The notes under the pieces were generated by a model, which did no database searches, was not told where the DNA came from, and saw nothing but the letters and a program-made list of their open reading frames with translations. 38,768 nucleotides of DNA. It comes from a virus. This document shows, piece after piece, positions 28,742 through 34,611 of this stretch. Every line of letters begins with the position of its first letter. Positions within the stretch are counted from its first letter, which is position 1. The stretch spans positions 1 to 38,768 of IMG/VR virus record IMGVR_UViG_3300004231_000008; one strand, 5' to 3'. Position numbers and translations under genes: made by a program.

Positions 28742-28999
28742 ATGGAAGAACCCACCGAGTGGCAGCTGCTGATTGGGCAGCTGGCGGCGGATGCGCTGGT
28801 GCGCGATGCGTTGTTGGTGTCGCTGATGGAGGTCATTCCCGACCTCCACGCGCGAATAGAGGCGAAGGTGGCGGTAACGGCCCCCGGCGTTGGGATGGGC
28901 TTGCCTCTGGCAGTAAAGGGCGCGTTCCAAGACCGGCTAGCCGAAGTGCAAGCGCTTCTCGCCAATGCCTATCCATCTCCCGACGACGCCACGCAATAA
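28742..28999 (+). CDS. Small helical hypothetical protein, rightward
   Basis: The start is taken at the ATG at 28742 because GGAGAG lies 5 nt upstream; an ATG at 28730 has no such site. This gives 85 residues, acidic and helical: MEEPTEWQLLIGQLAADALV, then LVSLMEVIPDLHARIEAKVA, and AFQDRLAEVQALLANAY. The opposite-strand reading is low complexity and rejected. It lies between the cro-like gene and the early operon in the opposite direction, suggesting an independently expressed accessory gene. No family recognised. Confidence 0.5.
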   Translation: MEEPTEWQLLIGQLAADALVRDALLVSLMEVIPDLHARIEAKVAVTAPGVGMGLPLAVKGAFQDRLAEVQALLANAYPSPDDATQ

Positions 29000-29016
29000 G
29001 TTTGATTGGCTTCATC

Positions 29017-29358
29017 TCACACCACCCGCGTAGTCGGCAATTTTTCGCGGCGGCCACCCTGCCGGCGCTGGGCGCTGATAAAAAGCGGCTCGAGTTGCGC
29101 AATGGCTTCAACAACTGGCTTAGCAGCGGTGGCGATGGCTGGCTCGGTACTCCTGATGTAATTCCAGTCGACATCAGGCCGCAAAGACTCGCAACGCACA
29201 GCACCATCGGTGATTCGCTCAATCAATGGGCATTTGTCCGCTGGTATCTGCCGCTGGCCGTCACGCCAGAAGCAGACAGCCTGGGGTGTAACCCCGAGTG
29301 CTCGGGCAAAGTTGGTCACGCTGCCCAACACCGATATTGCGTCTTTAATTGCATTCAT
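29017..29358 (-). CDS. YdaS/Cro-like transcription regulator
   Basis: The ATG at 29358 (MNAIKDAISVLGSVTNFARA) gives 113 residues; a TTG two codons upstream is less likely. Residues about 5-60 form a helix-turn-helix of the YdaS/Cro type: LGSVTNFARALGVTPQAVCF, then WRDGQRQIPADKCPLIERIT and RPDVDW. It is divergent from the cI-like gene, with three operator-like sites between. No ribosome site is seen, and a TAGAAT box 7-12 nt upstream suggests a leaderless message. Expected role: lytic-side regulator at the head of the leftward early operon. Confidence 0.8.
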   Translation of the reverse strand: MNAIKDAISVLGSVTNFARALGVTPQAVCFWRDGQRQIPADKCPLIERITDGAVRCESLRPDVDWNYIRSTEPAIATAAKPVVEAIAQLEPLFISAQRRQGGRREKLPTTRVV

Positions 29359-29365
29359 TCGCAAT

Positions 29366-29429
29366 ATTCTACACTTGTAGAACGCAAATATCTACAAGTG
29401 TGTTTGCGATATTTTCTACAACTGTTTAG
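29366..29429. promoter_or_regulatory. Immunity operator: three 16-bp sites between cro-like and cI-like genes
   Basis: Three related sites: 29367-29382 (TTCTACACTTGTAGAA, a near-perfect palindrome), 29390-29405 (ATCTACAAGTGTGTTT) and 29414-29429 (TTCTACAACTGTTTAG). They start 23 and 24 bp apart, like lambda OR1-OR3. A leftward -10 (TAGAAT) overlaps the first site. The consensus is TTCTACANNTGTAGAA. Binding by the cI-like and cro-like proteins is inferred from position. Confidence 0.75.
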
Positions 29430-29440
29430 CCTCTGACCCA

Positions 29441-29854
29441 ATGGCTACAGGCAAACAAATCAAACACTACCGAGGGAAGGCAAAGTGGACGCTGCTGGAC
29501 CTTTCGGAGGCAAGCGGCGTGGATGTCGGGACGATTTCCGCCCTTGAAATCCGTGACAGCAAGCGATCTGCCTACTTTCAGCCGATTGCCAGTGCCTTCG
29601 GATTGACTGTTGAGCAGCTTTCAGACCTGACACAGGACCACGAGCTGGTTCTGAACAAGAATATCGTTGCGGAACCCGTGGCAAAGTACATCACCACTTC
29701 AACGATCACTGACCCATGGGTGCTAGAAGCGGTCAGAATCGTTAGCGGCCTCCAGGAGCACCAGCGTGAAGGTGCAATTGCCGATTTGCGGAAATATGTT
29801 CAAAATCTGGGGCCGCCCCGCAACGGCCAAGCTCTACTTGTGGCCGCTGGATAA
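29441..29854 (+). CDS. CI-like lysogeny repressor (XRE family)
   Basis: A 137-residue protein. A helix-turn-helix of the XRE type lies at about 5-60: KQIKHYRGKAKWTLLDLSEA, then SGVDVGTISALEIRDSKRSA and FQPIASAFGLTVEQLS. The C-terminal half (DPWVLEAVRIVSGLQEHQRE) is a helical oligomerisation-like segment rather than a peptidase domain, so a LexA-type self-cleavage domain is absent. No clear ribosome site precedes the ATG. It is divergent from the cro-like gene across the operator. It probably holds the prophage silent and also controls the rightward promoter at 30947. Confidence 0.8.
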   Translation: MATGKQIKHYRGKAKWTLLDLSEASGVDVGTISALEIRDSKRSAYFQPIASAFGLTVEQLSDLTQDHELVLNKNIVAEPVAKYITTSTITDPWVLEAVRIVSGLQEHQREGAIADLRKYVQNLGPPRNGQALLVAAG

Positions 29855-29979
29855 AGGGAGCCGCGGTGGTTATAAAAAACACACCAACCCCGCGCAACAA
29901 CAACTGAACTTCGTTGGAGAAGATCACGCAAACCCTGTTTAGCGTGGAGTGGGAATATTGCAGACTAAGGAAACAAAGC

Positions 29980-30282
29980 ATGGCTGGCGGTAAAGAACTT
30001 TTGCAAATACTCGGGTTGGCTATAGCCAGCGCGGTGGTCATTGCAATCAGCGGGGGCGGAAATGTATTCGGGATGCTGGGCTTTACTGGTCTGGGCCTGG
30101 CTGGGCTCGCCGTCTATCTGTTTCCAGCCATTGTTGGCTGGGAGCGTGAACATCCAAACCAGGTGAGCATCGCGCTGCTAAATTTTTTCCTGGGATGGAC
30201 TTTCCTTGGCTGGGTTGGGTCACTGGTGTGGGCATACAGCTCCATCCCCAAAGCCGCTCTGGCGGAGACGCCTCCAAACTAA
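29980..30282 (+). CDS. Superinfection immunity-type membrane protein
   Basis: The ATG at 29980 follows AAGGAAA; the longer frame upstream has a TTG start and is not used. It has 100 residues. There are three hydrophobic segments (about 8-26, 28-52, 66-86). The last part, REHPNQVSIALLNFFLGWTF with LGWVGSLVWA, is the hallmark of the Imm_superinfect family of small phage immunity proteins, which resemble the T4 Imm type. It likely blocks DNA entry of related phages and would be expressed from the lysogen, next to the repressor. Confidence 0.8.
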   Translation: MAGGKELLQILGLAIASAVVIAISGGGNVFGMLGFTGLGLAGLAVYLFPAIVGWEREHPNQVSIALLNFFLGWTFLGWVGSLVWAYSSIPKAALAETPPN

Positions 30283-30316
30283 TTGGAGATCAAATTGCTC
30301 AACAACCTACACGACT

Positions 30317-30406
30317 ATGGCAACGCAAAACCCATTTAAAGTTCCAGAACCCGAGCGACGCGACCGGCAGCCTAGCCCAAGCGACCACCCGCGGCCCAAG
30401 CGGTGA
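30317..30406 (+). CDS. Possible 29-residue basic peptide
   Basis: A short ORF starting MATQNPFKVPEPERRDRQPS, rich in Arg and Pro. It has no visible ribosome site and its 3' end overlaps the membrane gene on the other strand. The sequence is protein-like but too short for a verdict. It lies 34 bp after the superinfection gene. Confidence 0.25.
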   Translation: MATQNPFKVPEPERRDRQPSPSDHPRPKR

Positions 30407-30866
30407 GCGCATAGACCAACGGGGTGGCTATCGCTGCATAGCGGCAGACATCCAGCCAGGATGCCACATTGGAATTGCGGATCTTGGTGCGGTTGATGCG
30501 CGTCTGGATTCCTTCCATCTCATAACCCCTCACCTGGTCGGCGGTAAGGGCCAAATCCGGCTTGTAGCAATTGTCCGGCTCATTGGCCAACACCTCGGTG
30601 CTGCGCGTCACAATGCAATGGTGCATAAGCCAAATGGCGATCAAAGCAAGCCACGCTGATACGCCCGCTGCACCCCACACCATAGGCGTTGCCAGCCCAG
30701 GGTCTGCGAGCCGCGCCGCATAAGAAAGCGCGCCACCCATCGCCACCAACAGAATTGACAGCAGCGTATTGGCCTGCGCGGTCAACACGTCACCCGTGGC
30801 GAGACGGTGCTTCAAATTCTCGTTCGCCAGACGCTCCGCCCACTCTGAATAGCTCCATTCGCTCAT
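30372..30866 (-). CDS. Membrane protein of immunity region
   Basis: A 164-residue protein with three membrane segments, about 36-53 (LLSILLVAMGGALSYAAR), 62-82 (MVWGAAGVSAWLALIAIWLM) and 143-160. A cytoplasmic-type helix region with EMEGIQTRINRTKIRNSNVA lies between the last two. It starts after a good ribosome site (AAGGAG). It lies alone on the minus strand between the immunity genes and the rightward operon, a typical place for lysogenic-conversion or exclusion genes. No family recognised; expression from the lysogen is inferred. Confidence 0.65.
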   Translation of the reverse strand: MSEWSYSEWAERLANENLKHRLATGDVLTAQANTLLSILLVAMGGALSYAARLADPGLATPMVWGAAGVSAWLALIAIWLMHHCIVTRSTEVLANEPDNCYKPDLALTADQVRGYEMEGIQTRINRTKIRNSNVASWLDVCRYAAIATPLVYALTAWAAGGRLG

Positions 30867-30935
30867 GAGTCTCTCCTTCGGGCAACTGTAGCCCAGGTTC
30901 CGGCACTATGCCGAAATACGATTATTGCAAATATT

Positions 30936-30976
30936 TTCTACACTTGTTGACTAAACTAAATCTACGCTTGTAGAAT
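30936..30976 (+). promoter_or_regulatory. Rightward promoter overlapped by two repressor-type operators
   Basis: The -35 TTGACT (30947-30952) and -10 TAGAAT (30971-30976) are 18 bp apart. Operator-like sites lie at 30936-30951 (TTCTACACTTGTTGAC) and 30960-30975 (ATCTACGCTTGTAGAA), sharing the consensus of the cI/cro operator 1.5 kb away. One covers the -35 and the other the -10. A CI-like repressor bound here would shut the whole rightward operon, as lambda CI does at PL. A possible further half-site (TTCTAC) is at 30981. Confidence 0.8.
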
Positions 30977-31014
30977 TCACTTCTACCCGCACTCAAGCGG
31001 GCAAGGAGTGAACA

Positions 31015-31287
31015 GTGGACAAGCACACAAACTTCCAGCAGGTCATCCTGCAAGTGCTCGAAGAGCGCGTCGGCAAGACCTATGCGCAAGACAAGGCCCA
31101 TACCTGGACCAAGATAGGCGTCAAATCTGACGGCGATGCCCTGCTCTGGGCGGCCGTCCATCTGGACCCCGGAAACCTGAACGCCGTACTGGCCGCCATC
31201 GGCTGCGCCGGGGTTGACGCCTCAAGTCTGCGCAGCATCTCCAGCAGCATCCGCATGTGCATGCGACTGAACCGGGTGGCAGCATGA
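31015..31287 (+). CDS. First gene of rightward operon, hypothetical
   Basis: A 90-residue protein starting at GTG 31015 with AAGGAG 7-8 nt upstream. It opens with a helical part (MDKHTNFQQVILQVLEERVG), then AHTWTKIGVKSDGDALLWAA, and a C-terminal helix with SSLRSISSSIRMCMRLNRVA. There is no membrane segment. As the first gene after the repressor-controlled promoter it should be expressed immediately on induction. A small hairpin (CCCGC/GCGGG, 30986-31001) lies just before the ribosome site. No family recognised. Confidence 0.65.
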   Translation: MDKHTNFQQVILQVLEERVGKTYAQDKAHTWTKIGVKSDGDALLWAAVHLDPGNLNAVLAAIGCAGVDASSLRSISSSIRMCMRLNRVAA

Positions 31288-31421
31288 CCTACCGCGACGG
31301 CTTCGACAACCTGGGCAACCAGGTCCCGCCCCCCAAGCCTGACTGGCAGCACCGCGCCATCCAGTGGGCAGGCTGGTCTGCTGTGGCGGCCTTCATCTGC
31401 ATGCTGATCTGGGTGCGCTGA
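31284..31421 (+). CDS. 45-residue single-span membrane protein
   Basis: Translated by hand: MTYRDGFDNLGNQVPPPKPD, then WQHRAIQWAGWSAVAAFICM and LIWVR. The soluble, Pro-rich N-terminus is followed by one C-terminal membrane helix (about 27-44). Its ATG overlaps the preceding stop as ATGA, and the next gene starts 3 bp after its stop, so it is part of the operon. It is too short for length-based gene finders. Function unknown. Confidence 0.6.
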   Translation: MTYRDGFDNLGNQVPPPKPDWQHRAIQWAGWSAVAAFICMLIWVR

Positions 31422-31423
31422 CC

Positions 31424-31783
31424 ATGCATACGTCTGCACTCCAGGCCGTCACGGCCGAATACACCGGCACCTTGCTCCACCGCGCCCAGGTCCGCACCGC
31501 CGTGCTGGATGGCGAGGGGCACTCGGTCCCCGTGGTCTGCATGGATGTGGAGCTCCACAACGACTTCCACACCCGCACCCACTTCGAGCAGCCCTACCCC
31601 GTCGGCCACTACGCCCAGGCCGAGGCCGCTGCCCACCGCCTCAAGAAGGGCGCACTGGTCACCATCCAGGCCCCGCTGGTGGACGTGCGCATATCCGCCT
31701 GCAACGCCACGCTGATCAGCGCCGAGCCCGCGCCCGACGCCACCCAACAACCCACCCCCCAACCCCAACTGGAGCTTGTCTAG
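31424..31783 (+). CDS. Conserved-type phage early protein, unknown
   Basis: A 119-residue protein starting at ATG 31424. The upstream in-frame extension is discarded because it overlaps the small membrane gene. It is beta-rich: QAVTAEYTGTLLHRAQVRTA, then VLDGEGHSVPVVCMDVELHN and YAQAEAAAHRLKKGALVTIQ, ending in a Pro/Gln tail. Strands with a central KKGxxVTIQAP hint at an OB-like fold, possibly single-stranded DNA binding. That is inference; no family is certain. Located early in the rightward operon. Confidence 0.6.
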   Translation: MHTSALQAVTAEYTGTLLHRAQVRTAVLDGEGHSVPVVCMDVELHNDFHTRTHFEQPYPVGHYAQAEAAAHRLKKGALVTIQAPLVDVRISACNATLISAEPAPDATQQPTPQPQLELV

Positions 31784-31785
31784 CC

Positions 31786-32115
31786 ATGCCATCCGTCACC
31801 ATCACCCTCACCGACACGCCCGACGGCGGCGTGGCCGTGCACAGCAACTACGTGCCCGCTCTGGGCGCCAAGACCAGCCTGGCACAGACCGCTGCGCAGG
31901 ACATCATCAACCGGACGTGCCGCGAGTACGGCCTCAGCAACCCCACCGCAAAGATCACCGCGGCCCTGCGCGATGGCGTCGACATTGATGCCGTGCACCG
32001 CACCCGGGACAACGTGATCGAGGGCACTGAAGCCGTGCCCGATCGCCGCCGTTTCCGCGCAGTTGAAGACGGCGTGCATAGCAGCCATGACAACGTCGCA
32101 GGAGCCGCCCAATGA
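31786..32115 (+). CDS. Hypothetical early protein
   Basis: A 109-residue protein starting two bases after the previous stop. Its N-terminal half has strands and a helix (TITLTDTPDGGVAVHSNYVP, then TSLAQTAAQDIINRTCREYG); its C-terminal half is charged and probably flexible. Openings like SVTITLxDTPDGGVxV are common in phage proteins next to replication/recombination genes. It ends with ATGA coupling into the P-loop gene. No family with known function recognised. Confidence 0.6.
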   Translation: MPSVTITLTDTPDGGVAVHSNYVPALGAKTSLAQTAAQDIINRTCREYGLSNPTAKITAALRDGVDIDAVHRTRDNVIEGTEAVPDRRRFRAVEDGVHSSHDNVAGAAQ

Positions 32116-32507
32116 GCGCCGAAGCACACCAGCTCAAAAGAGGCACCGCCCTGGTCATTCGCGGCCCACAGGGCTGCGGCAAGACCACGCTGGCCCGCGA
32201 GATCGCCGCCCGCCACGGCAAGTATCAGCAAATCGAGACCGGCCCCTCCTTCGACTACAGCCTGCGCGATGCCCTCAACGGCCGCGTGCAAGTGCTGATC
32301 GTTGACGGCGTTCCAGACCACCACGAGGCCATCGACATCAAGTTGATGGTCACCAACCGCGTCACCATCGTCCGCAGTGCATACGGCGGCGGCCTCAAGA
32401 CAATCCCCTCCCCGCTGATCATCATCTGCACGCAAGACCCGCACTGGCCGCCCCAGGAGTCGCGCCGGTTCGAGGTCATCGATCTGGGCGTGGAGGCTCT
32501 GCAATGA
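32112..32507 (+). CDS. Small P-loop ATPase-like protein
   Basis: A 131-residue protein with a Walker A motif at 18-26 (GPQGCGKTT), preceded by strand GTALVIR. A Walker B-like strand is VQVLIVDGVPDHHEAIDIKL, and SPLIIICTQDPHWPPQESRR is a sensor-like strand ending in T/N. It is a minimal AAA/kinase-type fold, close in order to phage proteins that act with HD or replication partners. It is coupled by ATGA to the neighbouring genes on both sides, including the HD-domain gene. Substrate unknown. Confidence 0.75.
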   Translation: MSAEAHQLKRGTALVIRGPQGCGKTTLAREIAARHGKYQQIETGPSFDYSLRDALNGRVQVLIVDGVPDHHEAIDIKLMVTNRVTIVRSAYGGGLKTIPSPLIIICTQDPHWPPQESRRFEVIDLGVEALQ

Positions 32508-33052
32508 CCCCCACCATCCTCACGTCCAGCGGGCGCTATTTCAACCTGGTAGAGCCCAACCATCACCACGTCAACATCGGCGAGATTGCCCACGCGCTCT
32601 CGCACATCTGCCGCTTTACCGGCCACGTGCGCAACTTCTACAGCGTGGCCCAACACAGCTACCACGCCAGCTACCTGGTGGACCGCGAATACGCCCTGCA
32701 GGCCCTGCTGCACGATGCTGCCGAGGCCTACATCGGCGATGTTGCTAGCCCACTCAAGCGCCTGCTGCCGGACTACAAGGCCATCGAGGCACGTGTGGAG
32801 GCCGCCGTGTTCAAACACTTCAATTTGCCAACGGATCTGCACCCCAGCGTCAAGAAGGCCGACCTGATCATGCTGGCCACCGAGCAGCGCGACCTGATGC
32901 CAGAGCACGCCGACCAGTGGGCAAGCATCAAGAGCATTGAACCCATGCCGCAGCCTCTGCTACCCATGCCACCCCAGACAGCGCGCTACTGCTTTCTGGA
33001 CCGCTTCTTTGAACTCACCATCCACAACACCACCGACCAGGACCTGTCATGA
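32504..33052 (+). CDS. HD-domain phosphohydrolase
   Basis: A 182-residue protein of the HD superfamily. The metal site is visible: His51 in NFYSVAQHSYHAS, His70-Asp71 in QALLHDAAEAYIGD (with Glu74, Asp79), and a later Asp in KKADLIMLATEQRDLM. The opening SSGRYFNLVEPNHHHVNIGE is typical of YfbR-like phage hydrolases that dephosphorylate nucleotides. Such enzymes alter nucleotide pools during phage growth; this is inference. It is coupled by 4 nt to the P-loop gene and to the first DGR target gene. Confidence 0.85.
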   Translation: MTPTILTSSGRYFNLVEPNHHHVNIGEIAHALSHICRFTGHVRNFYSVAQHSYHASYLVDREYALQALLHDAAEAYIGDVASPLKRLLPDYKAIEARVEAAVFKHFNLPTDLHPSVKKADLIMLATEQRDLMPEHADQWASIKSIEPMPQPLLPMPPQTARYCFLDRFFELTIHNTTDQDLS

Positions 33053-33444
33053 CCACAAAACCCGCAACCACCTCCATCCCCTTCGCCCAACTGCCAGCCA
33101 TCGGTGCCGACCTCGACGGCGCCACATTCTTTGGCATCACCACCCGCAAAGACGGCACCCACTGCGCAGCCTTCCTGCTGCCCGATCAGGGCGAAAAACT
33201 CACCTGGAAGAAGGCCATGAACTGGGCCGCAAAACTCGGTGGCGAGCTACCCAGCCGCCCTGTGGCCGCCCTGCTGTTCGCCAACCTCAAGGCAAATCTG
33301 AAACCCATGTGGCACTGGACCAGCGACGAAGACGACGCTTCCTACGCCTGGGGTTGCACCTTCAGCTACGGCACCCAGATCACCAACCACAAGAGCTACG
33401 AGGGCTGTGCTGTTGCCGTCCGCTTGATTCCCATCACCGCTTAA
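33049..33444 (+). CDS. DGR target protein 1 (DUF1566/C-type-lectin-like)
   Basis: A 131-residue protein. The core LTWKKAMNWAAKLGGELPSR followed by PVAALLFANL and MWHWTSDEDDASYAWG matches the DUF1566 (Lcl_C)-like lectin fold used as a display scaffold by many DGR targets. The last 35 residues carry the variable repeat: CTFSYGTQITNHKSYEGCAV. There is no signal peptide or membrane anchor. It starts by ATGA coupling to the HD gene. Diversified surface residues T, S, Y, T, I, T are set by VR1. The partner or ligand is unknown. Confidence 0.9.
   Translation: MTTKPATTSIPFAQLPAIGADLDGATFFGITTRKDGTHCAAFLLPDQGEKLTWKKAMNWAAKLGGELPSRPVAALLFANLKANLKPMWHWTSDEDDASYAWGCTFSYGTQITNHKSYEGCAVAVRLIPITA
33337..33423 (+). 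repeat. Variable repeat VR1 of DGR target 1
   Basis: An 87-bp segment aligned to the template repeat (34522-34608). It has 8 substitutions, all at template adenines: AAT to GGT (2), AAC to ACC (3 codons), to AGC, to TAC and to ATC. All other template bases are identical. The last 39 bases are unchanged and include the GC-rich end (GGCTGTGCTGTTGCCGTCCG) that acts as the initiation-of-homing region in known systems. Confidence 0.95.
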
Positions 33445-33475
33445 TCCTTCAATCCTTTTTTCACTGGAACCAACC

Positions 33476-33934
33476 ATGTCCCAAGTCACCCTAGAAGCCG
33501 TCCAGGCCAAGCAAACCGAACTGGCCGCAATGATCCAGCAGCTGCAGAGACAAGTCGTCAGCACCACCCTGATCGAGATTGAAGACTGCACCATCGAACT
33601 CGACCCAGGCGAGCGCTATGCCGGCGCCGTGTTGGACGACGAAGGCCAGCACAAGCACCACCTGGTGCTGATGGCCCAGCGCCCCACCGACAAGCTCAAC
33701 TGGCAAGCCGCTATGGACTGGGCCACCAGCATCGGCGGTGCCCTGCCCTCCCGCCAGGAACAGGCCCTGCTCTACGCCAACTGCAAACCCCACCTGCAGC
33801 CCGTGTGGCACTGGTCCTGCGAAACCCACGCAGACGAGGCTTCCTACGCCTGGGGTTGCTACTTCGACTACGGCTACCAGTACGGCTACCGCAAGAGCTA
33901 CGAGGGCTGTGCTGTTGCCGTCCGCAGAGTCTGA
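33476..33934 (+). CDS. DGR target protein 2 (DUF1566/C-type-lectin-like, Tyr-rich variable end)
   Basis: A 152-residue paralogue of target 1. Its N-terminus has a short coiled coil (about 5-28, EAVQAKQTELAAMIQQLQRQ) that target 1 lacks. The shared core is LNWQAAMDWATSIGGALPSR with ALLYANC and VWHWSCETHADEASYAWG. The last 31 residues carry VR2: CYFDYGYQYGYRKSYEGC, strikingly Tyr/Gly-rich, as in binding surfaces. Its own ATG follows a 31-bp spacer. Oligomerisation through the coiled coil is inferred. No signal or membrane segment. Confidence 0.9.
   Translation: MSQVTLEAVQAKQTELAAMIQQLQRQVVSTTLIEIEDCTIELDPGERYAGAVLDDEGQHKHHLVLMAQRPTDKLNWQAAMDWATSIGGALPSRQEQALLYANCKPHLQPVWHWSCETHADEASYAWGCYFDYGYQYGYRKSYEGCAVAVRRV
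33838..33928 (+). repeat. Variable repeat VR2 of DGR target 2
   Basis: A 91-bp segment aligned to the template (34521-34611). It has 11 substitutions, all at template adenines: AAT to GGT, AAC to TAC in five codons, AAC to GAC, AAC to GGC and CAC to CGC. All eight AAY codons of the template are altered. Identity includes AGA beyond the point where VR1 ends, so VR2 shares a slightly longer end with the template. Confidence 0.95.
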
Positions 33935-33974
33935 TTCCTTCAATCCTTTAATCCTTTGAATTGAGCCCCGCCAA

Positions 33975-34337
33975 ATGGCCATGCACTCCGATCTTCCGAT
34001 CTACCAAACCGGCATAGACCTGCTTGACCTTGCAGTCAAGGCCCAGGTGCAAATGCCGCGCACTGTCAAACGTGCGCTCGGTGAAAAGATCACCCAGCAC
34101 TGCGTTGAAATGCTTGACCTGATGGCCTTGGCAAATGCCACGCAGCGCGATACCCGCGCTGGCCACATCGAGCAGCTGCTCGCTCGCCAGCGCGCCATGA
34201 CGGTGCTACTGCGGGTTAGCTTCAATGCTAGATACATCTCGCCCACGCTATGGGCCGTGTCTATCGAACTGCTGGGCAGCATCGGTAAGCAAGCCGGCGG
34301 ATGGCTCAAAAAATCGAACAGGGCGCCTGCTGTATGA
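33975..34337 (+). CDS. avd: Avd-like accessory variability determinant
   Basis: A 120-residue helical protein matching the Avd family in size, position and pattern. It has four amphipathic helices, with YQTGIDLLDLAVKAQVQMPR, then TVKRALGEKITQHCVEMLDL and LLARQRAMTVLLRVSFNARY, then SPTLWAVSIELLGSIGKQAG. The Avd barrel of five helical bundles binds the reverse transcriptase and template RNA and is needed for retrohoming. It precedes the template repeat directly, as in the Bordetella phage. Its stop overlaps an ATG in the RT frame (ATGA at 34334). Confidence 0.9.
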   Translation: MAMHSDLPIYQTGIDLLDLAVKAQVQMPRTVKRALGEKITQHCVEMLDLMALANATQRDTRAGHIEQLLARQRAMTVLLRVSFNARYISPTLWAVSIELLGSIGKQAGGWLKKSNRAPAV

Positions 34338-34424
34338 CGGTCAAGGCCCTCACACCCGTGCGCAATTTGAATCTGGTCGCGCCGCTGCCCCACAAGGGCA
34401 CCGACATGCACACCACGGAGACCG

Positions 34425-34521
34425 CTGCCCGCGGGCAGGCCCGGTCCGGTGCAGCCTCTAACCTGATCGGTGCACATGCATGCATGGACCTTCGGAGTAG
34501 CGGCCTACATAGCGCGCTATG
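34425..34521 (+). other. Structured spacer between avd and template repeat (two perfect palindromes)
   Basis: CTGCCCGCGGGCAG (34425-34438) and CATAGCGCGCTATG (34508-34521) are perfect 14-bp palindromes. The second ends exactly where the template repeat starts. A shorter ATGCATGCAT lies at 34476-34485. In other DGRs the RNA flanking TR folds and primes cDNA synthesis, so these are candidate elements. Function inferred. Confidence 0.6.
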
Positions 34522-34611
34522 GCTTCCTACGCCTGGAATTGCAACTTCAACAACGGCAACCAGAACAACAACCACAAGAGCTACGAGGGCTGTGCTGTTG
34601 CCGTCCGCAGA
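34521..34611 (+). repeat. DGR template repeat (TR)
   Basis: The 91-bp donor sequence. It carries eight AAY codons (one AAT, seven AAC) in the phase that matches the targets, giving WNCNFNNGNQNNNHKSY. It ends in the GC-rich GGCTGTGCTGTTGCCGTCCG shared with both variable repeats. AAC codons allow many amino acids but never a stop when adenines are randomised. TR overlaps the 5' part of the open RT frame in another phase. Confidence 0.95.

Noticed and set aside
27949-29436. 495-residue rightward ORF across the immunity and early region
   Set aside because: Low-complexity, Arg/Ser-rich translation with no recognisable domain. It runs over several better-supported genes and the operator sites.
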